Numbered from the stretch's first letter, positions 37,316 to 46,200 are shown. The stretch is DNA of 64,000 nucleotides from Paenibacillus oleatilyticus (GCF_018998565.1 NZ_JAHNZO010000012.1:1-64000); one strand, 5' to 3'. The notes: generated by a model not told the origin, from the letters alone. A program made the numbers and translations.

Positions 37316-39373
37316 ATGGAAATGAATCAATACCTCTCGATGTTTATCGATGAGTCGAGAGATCACTTGCAAGCGATGAACGAACAGATACTCAGCCTGG
37401 AGAGCAGCCCGGAAGACATTACGATCGTGCAAAATATTTTTCGGTCGGCGCATACGTTGAAAGGCATGTCGGCGACGATGGGATTCGAGGATCTGGCGTC
37501 GCTGACTCACGAGATGGAGAACGTGCTGGACCTCGTCCGCAACCATAAGCTGAAGATGGATTCGTTTATTTTCGACTGCCTGTTCAAAAGTCTGGATTCC
37601 TTGGAATCCATGGTGGAGGACATCATTCAAGGCGGCACAGGTCAAGCGGACGTTACCGAAATCGTCGCCGCGCTGAAGTCCATCGTTTCCGGCGATTACA
37701 CCAAGGGTGGCGCAGCCGGAGGGACGACGGCCAAAGCGGCGCAGACAACTGTCGCCGGGGGAGAGCTTGACGAATTTCAATTTTCGATTCTTCAGCAGTC
37801 CATCGAAGCGGGCATTCCTGTGCTCCGCCTCGAAGTAACCGTTCGCCAAGATTGCGTGTTAAAAGCAGCGCGCGCTTATATGGTATTCAACGTGCTCGAG
37901 CAGAACGGGGAGGTCATCAAATCCAACCCTTCCGTGGAAGATATCGAGCAGGAGCGATTCGATCAATCGTTCGTCGTTTATTACATAGCTCAAATCGACA
38001 CCGACGATCTGCAAAAGCAAGTCGCAAGCGTATCCGAAATCGATAAAGTGGACGTTATCGTTTTGGATCAGGCCAAGCTGACGGAGCTCATGAGTCCGCC
38101 TTCCGGGTCCAACGCAGCGGCCGCACAGGCACAGGCTCTAGCCGAGACTGCCGCCGCATCGACGCAAGAAGCGCCGAAGCAGGAAGCCAAAAAAGCGCCT
38201 GCCGCAGGCGGTGCCCCTGTAGCCGGACGGACGATCCGCGTCGACATCGAGCGGCTTGATACGCTGATGAACCTGTTCAGCGAGCTGCTGATCGATCGGG
38301 TACGGCTGGAGCAGCTTGCCAGCGAAATTCGCCGCAGCGAATTGACGGAAACCGTCGAGCATATGTCCCGGGTCAGCAGCGATTTGCAGAATATCGTACT
38401 GAAGCTGCGCATGGTGCCGATCGATACCGTCTTCAACCGCTTCCCGCGCATGATCCGGGATGTCGCGAAGACGCTGGACAAAAAGGTAGATCTGATCATT
38501 ACCGGCGCCGATACCGAATTGGATCGTACCGTCATCGACGAAATCGGCGACCCGTTGGTGCATTTGCTTCGAAATGCCGTCGACCATGGCGTGGAGCCGT
38601 CTGCCGAACGAGTTGCCATCGGAAAGCCCGAGACCGGAACGATTCATCTGCGCGCGTATCATAGCGGAAACCATGTGTTTATCGAGATCGAGGAAGACGG
38701 ACGCGGCATTAACCGGGACAAAGTGTTGAAAAAGGCGCTGGAAAACAACGTTTTGACCAAGGAACAAGCCGAGCGCATTACGGATGACGAGGTCAATCAG
38801 CTGATTTTTGCCTCCGGCTTCAGCACGGCGGACAAGATATCGGACATCTCCGGACGCGGGGTCGGACTTGATGTCGTGAAGACGAAGATTCAAAGTCTCG
38901 GCGGACAAGTCCAAGTCGATTCGACATGGGGGAAAGGCTCTAAATTTTCCGTTCAGCTGCCGCTGACGCTGTCGATTATCTCGGCGATGCTGATCCGGCT
39001 CAATAACGAGAAGTACGCAATTCCGCTTTCTTCCATTGTGGAAACGATGGCTGTCCGTCAAGAACAGATCCGCTCGGTTCACGGCAATCGCATGGTCGAG
39101 TACCGTACCGGGGTCATCCCGCTCGTATCCTTGGCCGATCTGTTCGATGTGCCGGGAGGAACGAATATTTCCGAGAACGAAACGCAAGTAGTCATCATAC
39201 GCAAAGGCGACAAAATGGCGGCTCTCGTCGTTGACGAATTTATCGGGCAGCAGGAAATCGTGCTGAAGACGCTCGGCAAATATTTGACCAAGCTGTTTGC
39301 GGTTTCCGGCGCAACCATTCTGGGAGACGGACAAGTCGCGTTAATTATCGATACGAATGCCTTGATTAAATAG
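37316..39373 (+). CDS. cheA: Chemotaxis histidine kinase CheA
   Basis: A 685-residue hybrid-domain kinase: P1 HPt domain with His46 (SAHTLKG), P2 CheY/CheB-binding domain (about 155-260), an Ala/Gln-rich linker, P3 dimerisation, P4 ATPase with the N box (HLLRNAVDHGVEP) and G boxes (EEDGRGI; ISGRGVGLDVV), and the P5 CheW-like domain. GATGGAGGTG precedes ATG 37316. It phosphorylates CheY (27854) and CheB (36152) encoded in the same operon. Confidence 0.98.
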   Translation: MEMNQYLSMFIDESRDHLQAMNEQILSLESSPEDITIVQNIFRSAHTLKGMSATMGFEDLASLTHEMENVLDLVRNHKLKMDSFIFDCLFKSLDSLESMVEDIIQGGTGQADVTEIVAALKSIVSGDYTKGGAAGGTTAKAAQTTVAGGELDEFQFSILQQSIEAGIPVLRLEVTVRQDCVLKAARAYMVFNVLEQNGEVIKSNPSVEDIEQERFDQSFVVYYIAQIDTDDLQKQVASVSEIDKVDVIVLDQAKLTELMSPPSGSNAAAAQAQALAETAAASTQEAPKQEAKKAPAAGGAPVAGRTIRVDIERLDTLMNLFSELLIDRVRLEQLASEIRRSELTETVEHMSRVSSDLQNIVLKLRMVPIDTVFNRFPRMIRDVAKTLDKKVDLIITGADTELDRTVIDEIGDPLVHLLRNAVDHGVEPSAERVAIGKPETGTIHLRAYHSGNHVFIEIEEDGRGINRDKVLKKALENNVLTKEQAERITDDEVNQLIFASGFSTADKISDISGRGVGLDVVKTKIQSLGGQVQVDSTWGKGSKFSVQLPLTLSIISAMLIRLNNEKYAIPLSSIVETMAVRQEQIRSVHGNRMVEYRTGVIPLVSLADLFDVPGGTNISENETQVVIIRKGDKMAALVVDEFIGQQEIVLKTLGKYLTKLFAVSGATILGDGQVALIIDTNALIK

Positions 39374-39424
39374 CGGGACGCAAAGACGGCTACATTCACG
39401 CGATAACTTAAGGAGGCTGCGAGT

Positions 39425-39886
39425 ATGGGAGAAGAATTGAAAGTCATCGTGTTTACATTAGGAAAGGAAGAATACGGGGTAGAGGTCGAGAAAGTCCGCA
39501 CCATTGAACGGATGCAGCCGATGACCCGTGTTCCGAAAACGCCTGAATTTGTCAAAGGCGTCATCAATTTGCGCGGCGTTGTTACCCCCGTCATCGATCT
39601 GCGCGGCCGCTTCGGATTTCCGGAAACCGAATATACCGACAACTCGCGGATCATTATCGTTGCCGTCGGCGATATCGAAGTCGGCTTGATTGTCGATTCG
39701 GCCAACGACGTCATCGATGTGGATTCGGATCATATCGACGATCCGCCGGAAATCGTAGGCGGCATTAAGGCCAAGTACCTTCACGGGATTGCCAAAGTAG
39801 GCGAAAGCCGGCTGCTTGTGCTGCTGAACCTGAAGGAAGTATTGACCAAGAGCGAGATCGTTCAACTGGAGAATGTAGAGGAGTAG
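39425..39886 (+). CDS. cheW: Chemotaxis coupling protein CheW
   Basis: A 153-residue SH3-like adaptor linking receptors with CheA. The family core is complete: FTLGKEEYGVEVEKVRTIER, VKGVINLRGVVTPVIDLRGRFG and the C-terminal LLVLLNLKEVL. AAGGAGG precedes ATG 39425. It lies between cheA and cheC as in B. subtilis. Confidence 0.97.
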   Translation: MGEELKVIVFTLGKEEYGVEVEKVRTIERMQPMTRVPKTPEFVKGVINLRGVVTPVIDLRGRFGFPETEYTDNSRIIIVAVGDIEVGLIVDSANDVIDVDSDHIDDPPEIVGGIKAKYLHGIAKVGESRLLVLLNLKEVLTKSEIVQLENVEE

Positions 39887-39891
39887 GCCTA

Positions 39892-40512
39892 GTGGAAGCA
39901 TTTAATTCTTTTGCCGATTTTCAAATGGATGTGCTGAAGGAAGTCGGGAATATCGGTGCCGGACATGCGGCTACTGCGCTCTCGCAGCTGCTCGATAAGC
40001 CTGTGGATATGCTTGTGCCCAAAGTGCGAATGGTTCCTTTCGAGGAAATCGCGGACAGCGTCGGAGGAGCCGAGGAAGCCGTTATCGCTATATTTCTGAG
40101 AGTCGAAGGGGAAACGCCGGGAAATTTGTTTTTTATCCTGAAGTTCGAGTCGGCCAAGAAGCTTCTTCGCAACTTGGTCGGGATCGACGCGGTGGAAGGC
40201 GAAGAGTACTCCGAAATGGAGTTGTCCGCGCTGAACGAAATCGGCAACATTTTGGCGGGCTCGTACTTATCGTCCCTGGCGGATTTCACACAGCTGAACA
40301 TGCAGCCCACCGTTCCTTCGCTTGCGATTGATATGGCGGGAGCGATTCTGAGCTACGGCCTGCTCCAATTCGGTCAAATGGGAGACCAGGCGCTCTTGAT
40401 CGACACGAAGTTTCTGGACGGAAGCGACGAGGTGGAAGGGCACTTCTTCCTCATCCCGGACCCGGAGTCCTTCGAACGTATTTTCGTAGCTTTGGGAGTG
40501 CATACTCCATGA
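39892..40512 (+). CDS. cheC: CheY-P phosphatase CheC
   Basis: A 206-residue CheC with both phosphatase half-sites: E17/N20 in LKEVGNIGAGHA and the second in LNEIGNILAGSYL. It dephosphorylates CheY-P and is stimulated by CheD, its translationally coupled neighbour (ATGA overlap at 40509-40512). Start GTG 39892, with GAGGAG in the cheW end. Confidence 0.96.
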   Translation: MEAFNSFADFQMDVLKEVGNIGAGHAATALSQLLDKPVDMLVPKVRMVPFEEIADSVGGAEEAVIAIFLRVEGETPGNLFFILKFESAKKLLRNLVGIDAVEGEEYSEMELSALNEIGNILAGSYLSSLADFTQLNMQPTVPSLAIDMAGAILSYGLLQFGQMGDQALLIDTKFLDGSDEVEGHFFLIPDPESFERIFVALGVHTP

Positions 40513-41003
40513 TCCAAGACAATCTGATTAAAGTAGGAATGGCCGACCTGAACGTCGCTCACTTGACCGGTGTGCTCAAAACGACGGGGCTCGGTTCGTG
40601 CGTGGGCGTTACCTTGTTCGATGCCAAGGCCAAAGTAGCCGGAATGGCCCACGTCATGCTGCCGACCTCGGATATTGCCAGAGAAGGGAAACTGAACATC
40701 GCGAAATATGCCGATACGGCGATCCCCGAAATGATTCGCCTGATGGAGGATCTTGGGGCTCAAGTGAAGCGCATGGTTGCCAAAATGGCCGGGGGCGCAC
40801 AAATGTTCGCGTTCGGCTCCCAATCGGACACGATGCGGATCGGACCGCGGAATGTCGAGTCCTGCAAGGAAATGCTCGGCCGGTACCAGATCCCGATTAT
40901 TGCCGAAGATACCGGCGGCAATTACGGGCGAACCATCGAATTCGACTGCGAATCCGGTATGCTCATGATTCGCAGCGTACAACACGGAGTGAAGGAATTG
41001 TAA
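40509..41003 (+). CDS. cheD: Chemoreceptor glutamine deamidase CheD
   Basis: A 164-residue CheD that deamidates receptor glutamines and binds CheC. The catalytic cysteine C31 (GLGSCVGV) and histidine H48 (GMAHVMLP) are present, as is the C-terminal GGNYGRTIEFD segment. Coupled to cheC. Confidence 0.97.
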   Translation: MIQDNLIKVGMADLNVAHLTGVLKTTGLGSCVGVTLFDAKAKVAGMAHVMLPTSDIAREGKLNIAKYADTAIPEMIRLMEDLGAQVKRMVAKMAGGAQMFAFGSQSDTMRIGPRNVESCKEMLGRYQIPIIAEDTGGNYGRTIEFDCESGMLMIRSVQHGVKEL

Positions 41004-41007
41004 ACCT

Positions 41008-41424
41008 ATGATCGGATCGATACGTTGGAACTTTATTGTAGGAGCCGCGGCATTCGTCATTACCTTTGCATTGTCGATAACCGACAATATTTGGCTGACT
41101 ACCTTGATTCGCAGCTTCTACAGCTTTGTCCTGATATTTGTAATCGTATTTTTGTTCCGTTGGCTGCTTGGCACGGTTGCCGGATTCGCGGGCGCTCCGA
41201 TTCCTGAGCATTCGGAAGAAGAGGATGAGCTTAAAGGGACGGCGGTCGATGTTGTAACGCCCGATCAGGATGCGGAGCTGCATCAGATGTTGAAACCGTC
41301 GCCGGGTCCGAAGGACGCTGCTGATACCGATTTTTCCCCGCTGAATCCGCCGAAGCTGTCAACGAAGATCCAAGGGAGTCCTGACGAATTGGCACAGGCG
41401 GTTCGCCGAATGTCTGAAGAATAA
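41008..41424 (+). CDS. Two-helix membrane protein of unknown function between cheD and sigD
   Basis: A 138-residue protein with two transmembrane helices (about 7-25 and 32-53) and an acidic, proline-rich C-terminal tail. The end (STKIQGSPDELAQAVRRMSEE) looks like a conserved amphipathic helix. It starts 4 bases after cheD and lies 18 bases before sigD, so it is in the operon; B. subtilis has no gene here. I recognise no characterised family. A link to motility is inferred from position only. Confidence 0.75.
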   Translation: MIGSIRWNFIVGAAAFVITFALSITDNIWLTTLIRSFYSFVLIFVIVFLFRWLLGTVAGFAGAPIPEHSEEEDELKGTAVDVVTPDQDAELHQMLKPSPGPKDAADTDFSPLNPPKLSTKIQGSPDELAQAVRRMSEE

Positions 41425-41442
41425 GGATGGTGACTATCTGTC

Positions 41443-42225
41443 ATGATCGCGCAAAAATCCCATTTGGCGAATATCGATGTTTGGAAGCAATGGAGAGAAG
41501 ACAGACAGTTGAAAGCGAAGCAGGCGCTCATCGAAACGTATTTGCCGCTCGTAGATTACGTTTCGGGTCGTCTTTCCATCGGTCTGCCTAAAAACGTTTC
41601 GAAAGAAGACTTATCCAGCTGCGGTATTATGGGCTTGATCGATGCCATCGAAAAGTTCGACTACGAGCGGGGACTGCAATTTGAAACGTATGCCTCCTGG
41701 CGCATTCGCGGAGCGATGATCGACGGGCTCCGTCAAGGCGATTGGGTTCCCCGTTCCGTGAGGGAGAAGGCCAAGAAGATCGAGGACGCTTACCAAAAGC
41801 TCGAACAGCAATACTTGCGTTCCGTAACCGATAGCGAAATCAGCTCTTATCTGGATGTCAGCGAGCAGGAGTTTCAACAGATGGTACAGGAAATCGCAGT
41901 GACGACCGTCTGCTCGATCGACGATCCTATCCGGGAGGAAGATTCGGAGACGCGGCTTTCTTTGTTAATTGACGAAAAGGCGAAAAGTCCGGAATCCAAA
42001 GTAAATGAAGTCTATTTAAAGGAAACGTTAGCTAAAGCTATCGAACGGTTGACGGAAAAAGAGCGGACTGTCGTATCCCTCTTTTACTACGAAGAATTGT
42101 CTTTAAGCGAGATCGCCGAAGTCATGAATCTTTCCCCATCCAGAATATCACAGCTGCACTCAAAAGCGATTCTGCGGTTAAAAGGTTCTTTGAGCCGTCA
42201 TAAGTCGCAGCTATTTTATGACTAA
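41443..42225 (+). CDS. sigD: RNA polymerase sigma-28 factor SigD (FliA/WhiG family)
   Basis: A 260-residue sigma factor for late flagellar, autolysin and chemotaxis genes. Region 2 (LPLVDYVSGRLSIGLP; FDYERGLQFETYASWRIRGAMIDGLR), region 3 (SVREKAKKIEDAY) and region 4 (LTEKERTVVSLFYYEELSLSEIAEVMNLSPSRISQLHSKA, here only named by its core) are all present. A GGATGGTGAC site precedes ATG 41443. Near the end of the fla/che operon, where distance from the promoter affects motility switching in B. subtilis. Confidence 0.97.
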   Translation: MIAQKSHLANIDVWKQWREDRQLKAKQALIETYLPLVDYVSGRLSIGLPKNVSKEDLSSCGIMGLIDAIEKFDYERGLQFETYASWRIRGAMIDGLRQGDWVPRSVREKAKKIEDAYQKLEQQYLRSVTDSEISSYLDVSEQEFQQMVQEIAVTTVCSIDDPIREEDSETRLSLLIDEKAKSPESKVNEVYLKETLAKAIERLTEKERTVVSLFYYEELSLSEIAEVMNLSPSRISQLHSKAILRLKGSLSRHKSQLFYD

Positions 42226-42236
42226 GGGGTCGGAAA

Positions 42237-43658
42237 GTGGGGAGAATGATGGCCGATCTGGCGATGCCGCTCAGCTATTATATGGATATTTCGTTGTCCG
42301 ACGACAAGCTGTTCGCTTACCTCAAGTTTGCGAATTGCGAGGAATCGTTCCGCGTTTCCAAAGGACAGCTTATGGAATTGATTGCCTCGTATCACATCGT
42401 ATACGGCATAGATGAGGAGAAAATCGCCGCGATCGTAGACGATCCGAAGGCTTTCTTCTTCTCCCAGACGGTGATTGCCAAAGGCGATGCGCCGCAGAAC
42501 GGTCAGGACGGGCGCGTCCAGATGATGTACGATTTGGACGACAAGTCCAAACGCCCGGCCGAACTGGAGGACGGCAAGGTTGATTATAAAGAAGTGACTA
42601 CGATCCATAACGTGAAAAAGGGGCAATTGATCGCGCAAAAAATTCCGGCCGCCTTAGGCGTCCAGGGACGCGCGGTGACCGGAGAAACGCTTTTTGCGAA
42701 GGACGGGAAGGATGCGCGTTTCAAGCTCGGCAAAAATGTCGTGACCGATCCGGAGCAGACGGCCATTTATGCCGCCATTGACGGAATGGTCACGAAGACG
42801 GACCGGGATAAAATCAATGTTTTTCCGATCTTTGAAGTGAACGGGGATGTCGACTATAATGTCGGAAATATTGATTTTGTCGGGTCTGTCGTCATCCGAG
42901 GCAACGTTCTGCCGGGTTTTCGCATCAAAGCGGCGGGAGATATCCGCATTACGGGCAGCGTGGACGCCGCAGACTTGGAGGCAGACGGCTCCATCGAGAT
43001 CAGCGCGGGGATCCTTGGGCATAACAAAGGAACAATCCGTGCCGGAAAACGGGTAAAGAGCTCTTTCATCCAAGACGCCAACATCTATGCAGGTGAGGAA
43101 GTGCTGGTCAGCCAGAGCATTATGCACTCTCAAGTGCGCGCGGGTAAACAAATTGTATGCAAAGGCACCAAGGGACTGATTGTTGGAGGAATGATTCAAG
43201 CGGGCGACGTGGTGATTGCCCGAACGATCGGCAACTCTATGTCGACGGCCACGGTCATCGAAGTCGGCGTTCTGCCGGAGCTCCGCAACGAGCTTCAGCA
43301 GCTTCGCATCCAACAAAGAGCTCTGAGCGAGAACCTGGACAAAACGGATAAAGCGCTCGTACTGCTCGACCAGTTGGCAGCCACGGGACAGCTTGGGCCG
43401 GACAAAGTGGCGATGCGGGTTAAGCTGAACCATACCAAGAAACAGGTGACGGAAGAAATTGCGAGCTCCAGAGAGCGAATGCTGGAAATTGAGAGATCGC
43501 TTGAGGACTCGGAAAAAGCAAAGGTCGAAGTCATTGCCAACGCCTACAGCGGCACGAAAATCGTGATCGGCCGATATACCAAATTCATTAAAGATACTTC
43601 TCCCCGCGTCAGGTTTCAATTGGTCGACGGAGATATCGCGATGCTTCCTATCGTATAA
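42237..43658 (+). CDS. DUF342 / FapA family protein
   Basis: A 473-residue protein with the DUF342 (FapA) architecture: an N-terminal mixed domain, a central stretch of regularly spaced Gly/Val/Ile turns (about 195-320) predicting a right-handed parallel beta-helix, and a C-terminal coiled coil (about 345-430). In Vibrio a FapA protein influences polar flagellar assembly; other members are uncharacterised. It starts 11 bases after sigD at GTG 42237 (AAGGGG upstream); ATG 42246 or 42249 would also work. Function here is not known. Confidence 0.82.
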   Translation: MGRMMADLAMPLSYYMDISLSDDKLFAYLKFANCEESFRVSKGQLMELIASYHIVYGIDEEKIAAIVDDPKAFFFSQTVIAKGDAPQNGQDGRVQMMYDLDDKSKRPAELEDGKVDYKEVTTIHNVKKGQLIAQKIPAALGVQGRAVTGETLFAKDGKDARFKLGKNVVTDPEQTAIYAAIDGMVTKTDRDKINVFPIFEVNGDVDYNVGNIDFVGSVVIRGNVLPGFRIKAAGDIRITGSVDAADLEADGSIEISAGILGHNKGTIRAGKRVKSSFIQDANIYAGEEVLVSQSIMHSQVRAGKQIVCKGTKGLIVGGMIQAGDVVIARTIGNSMSTATVIEVGVLPELRNELQQLRIQQRALSENLDKTDKALVLLDQLAATGQLGPDKVAMRVKLNHTKKQVTEEIASSRERMLEIERSLEDSEKAKVEVIANAYSGTKIVIGRYTKFIKDTSPRVRFQLVDGDIAMLPIV

Positions 43659-43697
43659 AGGCTGACGTACGCGTACAGCTCGAAGGAGGGGATGCCG

Positions 43698-44030
43698 GTG
43701 AGCATGAAACCGGTTGAAATGCAGTTTGCGCTGCATAAGAACGACGAAGCCGGTCTGAAGCAGCATCAAATGGTGCAAAAGCGAGTGGAAGACCAGGCCA
43801 TGCTGAACAGCTCCAACGAGAAGTCGACGATAAAAGAGCGTCAGGTCAGTGCCAAGACGGAGGAGACCGGTCAAGCTTCGATCAAAGACGATCAGTCGGG
43901 CCGTTCGGGCGAACGGGACCCCCGAGGCGGCGGTGGAGCGAAGAAGTCGGCCGAGGAAGCCAAACAGGCGCCGGGCGGCACCGCACCGGAGCATCCGTTC
44001 AAGGGGCATCATATCGACTTGACCTTATAA
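43698..44030 (+). CDS. Small hydrophilic protein of unknown function downstream of DUF342 gene
   Basis: A 110-residue, highly polar protein with no membrane segment. A short hydrophobic start (MSMKPVEMQFALHK) is followed by Gln/Lys/Glu-rich, probably helical or disordered sequence, a Gly/Arg tract, and a short C-terminal motif (HPFKGHHIDLTL). GAAGGAGGG ends 7 bases before GTG 43698, which I prefer to ATG 43692 at 1 base. From memory, similar small proteins follow DUF342 genes in other Bacillota, but I cannot name a family. Possibly a scaffold or chaperone-like motility factor; this is speculation. Confidence 0.7.
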   Translation: MSMKPVEMQFALHKNDEAGLKQHQMVQKRVEDQAMLNSSNEKSTIKERQVSAKTEETGQASIKDDQSGRSGERDPRGGGGAKKSAEEAKQAPGGTAPEHPFKGHHIDLTL

Positions 44031-44060
44031 CTATTATGTTGTGAAACTAGGTGAATGCAA

Positions 44061-44654
44061 TTGGACCAACCTTGGGTATACATCGTGCTGGTCGGGCTTC
44101 TAATCGTGGTCTATGCGAAGATTATCCCGCGAAAATCCGAAGGAGCGGCCAAACCCGACGGCGCCATCGTAAAAGAGATGGAGCAGGCGATGGATCACTT
44201 GGCTATGGAGCTTGAGGAGCAGAACAAAGCGCTGATCGAGCTGTTCTCCGGGACGAAACATACGTACGAGGAACATACGGCTAAACTGACCTCGCGTGTG
44301 GAAACGCTTGAAAAGCAATGTCAGGAGCTGCGGCACGAACTGGGCCGGCTGACGTTCTCGGAGGAACAGCGGCGCCTGTCCCTTCAAGCGGACGCATCGA
44401 AGCCCGGAGAGGCGTTGGGAGCGAGCGCTGGAGCCGCGGTATCGCCGGCCTATACGGAGCCTGCCGCACCTGACAAGCAGACGGAAGCGGCGAACAAAGC
44501 CCCGATGAATATGAAGGAGCGCTACGGCGAGCTGTTCGGATTGTACGAGTCCGGCAAATCGACGGACTATATCGCCAAGAAGCTGGGCATGAACAAAGGG
44601 GAAATCAGTCTGATCCTGCAGCTTGCCAAACAGGAGGAACGGTCGAATGCTTAA
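44061..44654 (+). CDS. SwrB-like membrane-anchored coiled-coil protein
   Basis: A 197-residue protein: N-terminal transmembrane helix (about 5-22), a coiled coil (about 40-100), an Ala/Pro/Glu-rich linker, and a C-terminal helix-turn-helix-like segment (YGELFGLYESGKSTDYIAKKLGMNKGEISLILQLA). The same layout is found in B. subtilis SwrB (YlxL), which promotes maturation of the flagellar export apparatus and lies between sigD and rpsB. TTG 44061 has TAGGTGA 6 bases ahead; ATG 44055 overlaps that site. Overlaps the next gene by 8 bases. SwrB identity is inference from layout and position. Confidence 0.75.
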   Translation: MDQPWVYIVLVGLLIVVYAKIIPRKSEGAAKPDGAIVKEMEQAMDHLAMELEEQNKALIELFSGTKHTYEEHTAKLTSRVETLEKQCQELRHELGRLTFSEEQRRLSLQADASKPGEALGASAGAAVSPAYTEPAAPDKQTEAANKAPMNMKERYGELFGLYESGKSTDYIAKKLGMNKGEISLILQLAKQEERSNA

Positions 44655-45156
44655 GAACAAATCGCTTCTGTACGGGCTCGGCACCGGGATGATTTTGGGT
44701 GCCGTTCTGCTTCAGCTGATGAATGCGGTTGCTCCGTCGGGCAGCGCCGCTTCCAAACAGCCCGCGGCAGGACAGGCGCCCGAGGAGATGGACCGCGTTC
44801 GGCTCAAGGAAGTCGCTTCTACCTATTTTAATGTGTACGACAAAAGTCAAAAGCTGTACGACCAGCCGCAGGTCGAAGCCATGATCGCCCAGAAGCTGAA
44901 AGAAGAGAAAGACAAGCAAGCCGCACAGCCGCAGTCCGCCGCGCCGGATAAGGAAACGTACATTTATGTCTCCAAAGGCATGACTGCGGCTCAAGTCGCC
45001 GATTTGCTGCAGCAGAGCGGCGTTATTGCCGACCGCACCGCCTTTGTAGATACGATGAAACAAAAGCAGCTGAACGACAAAATCATCTCGGGTCTCCATG
45101 TATTTAAGGGGCCTCTCGAGCTGACGGAAGTCATTGCCAACTTAACGACACAATAA
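44647..45156 (+). CDS. Membrane-anchored protein with MltG-type LysM-like domain
   Basis: A 169-residue protein: an N-terminal helix (about 8-27) that is a signal anchor, a charged helical linker (about 50-100), and a C-terminal domain (YIYVSKGMTAAQVADLLQQS ... GPLELTEVIANLT) resembling the LysM-like N-terminal part of the endolytic transglycosylase MltG. The catalytic YceG domain is absent. Start ATG 44647 with GGAGGAAC 6-8 bases ahead, overlapping the SwrB-like gene. A cell-wall-facing role is inferred; last gene of the fla/che region. Confidence 0.75.
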   Translation: MLKNKSLLYGLGTGMILGAVLLQLMNAVAPSGSAASKQPAAGQAPEEMDRVRLKEVASTYFNVYDKSQKLYDQPQVEAMIAQKLKEEKDKQAAQPQSAAPDKETYIYVSKGMTAAQVADLLQQSGVIADRTAFVDTMKQKQLNDKIISGLHVFKGPLELTEVIANLTTQ

Positions 45157-45162
45157 ACATGG

Positions 45163-45200
45163 TCAGACTCGGGCAGTTGGGGTCTGAATTTGTCTTTTTT
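45163..45200 (+). terminator. Probable terminator of the fla/che region
   Basis: A 6-bp stem (TCAGAC 45163-45168 with GTCTGA 45182-45187), 13-base loop, then a T-rich stretch ending in T6 at 45200. The stem is short, so termination may be partial. Confidence 0.5.
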
Positions 45201-45219
45201 CGTCGGACTGCCGCGGGTG

Positions 45220-45248
45220 TTGCATACGGTTGTCAGTTATGGTATAGT
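45220..45248 (+). promoter_or_regulatory. Promoter of rpsB with extended -10
   Basis: TTGCAT (45220-45225), 17-base spacer ending in ATGG, TATAGT (45243-45248). Expected start is about 45255, giving a leader of ~150 bases before rpsB. The leader has no obvious terminator; autoregulation by S2 cannot be judged from sequence alone. Confidence 0.75.
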
Positions 45249-45407
45249 AATTTTCGGTGTTAAAAACCACACGTCGATTAATTCCGGTAACGGTGCTCCC
45301 ACTGGCTTCGGCAGATGCTTTTCAAGCGTCTTGGTCAAGGAGTTTTACCGGGAGATGCGATCGGCGGAGGAAACCACAAAAAACCAATTTAGAGGAGGTG
45401 CGTGAGG

Positions 45408-46106
45408 ATGGCAGTTATCTCCATGAAACAGCTGCTCGAAGCTGGGGTACACTTCGGTCACCAAACACGTCGTTGGAACCCGAAAATGGATCGATACATC
45501 TTCACCGAAAGAAACGGAATTTACATCATCGACCTGCAAAAAACGGTCAAAAAAGTTGAGGAAGCTTATAACTTCGTCAAGTCCGTAGCCGCAGAGAACG
45601 GCACGATCTTGTTCGTAGGTACGAAAAAGCAAGCTCAGGATTCGGTTAAGGAAGAAGCTGAGCGTTGCGGAATGTACTACATCAACCAACGTTGGCTCGG
45701 CGGTACGCTGACTAACTTCCAAACGATCCAAAAACGGATCAACCGTTTGCACGAGCTTGAAAAATGGGAGCAAGACGGCACGTTCGAAGTGCTGCCGAAA
45801 AAAGAAGTTATCATTCTTCGCAAAGAAAAAGATCGTCTTGAGAAATTCTTGGGCGGTATCTCCCATATGAAAGGTCTGCCAAGCGCACTGTTCGTCATCG
45901 ACCCGCGCAAAGAGCGCATTGCCGTTGCGGAAGCACGCAAGCTTGGTATTCCGATCGTTGGTATCGTAGACACGAACTGCGATCCGGACGAAATCGACTA
46001 CGTGATCCCGGGTAACGACGACGCAATCCGTGCCGTGAAATTGCTGACGGCTAAAATTGCTGACGCAGTTATCGAAGCTCACCAAGGCGAAGAAACTTCA
46101 GCTTAA
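45408..46106 (+). CDS. rpsB: 30S ribosomal protein S2
   Basis: The 232-residue S2 protein of the small subunit, bound near the 3' end of 16S rRNA. N-terminal [22 protein letters not shown] and the nearby [13 protein letters not shown] motif are diagnostic. AGAGGAGGTG (45391-45400) 7 bases before ATG 45408 makes this start better than GTG 45402. Paired with tsf as in most bacteria. Confidence 0.98.
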   Translation: MAVISMKQLLEAGVHFGHQTRRWNPKMDRYIFTERNGIYIIDLQKTVKKVEEAYNFVKSVAAENGTILFVGTKKQAQDSVKEEAERCGMYYINQRWLGGTLTNFQTIQKRINRLHELEKWEQDGTFEVLPKKEVIILRKEKDRLEKFLGGISHMKGLPSALFVIDPRKERIAVAEARKLGIPIVGIVDTNCDPDEIDYVIPGNDDAIRAVKLLTAKIADAVIEAHQGEETSA

Positions 46107-46121
46107 TGCATTGAATACGAG

Positions 46122-46166
46122 AAAGGGTGGTTTAAAGGTGCAAAATCCTTTCACCGCCCTTTTTTT
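46122..46166 (+). terminator. Terminator/attenuator between rpsB and tsf
   Basis: A compound hairpin: outer 10 bp (46122-46131 with 46153-46162, one G-T wobble), a small internal loop, inner 5 bp (46134-46138 with 46147-46151), 8-base apical loop, then T7 (46160-46166). Because tsf has no separate clear promoter, this may be a partial terminator setting the S2:EF-Ts ratio. Confidence 0.75.
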
Positions 46167-46200
46167 GGGAATACATATCACATTCCAAGGAGGCCAAATC

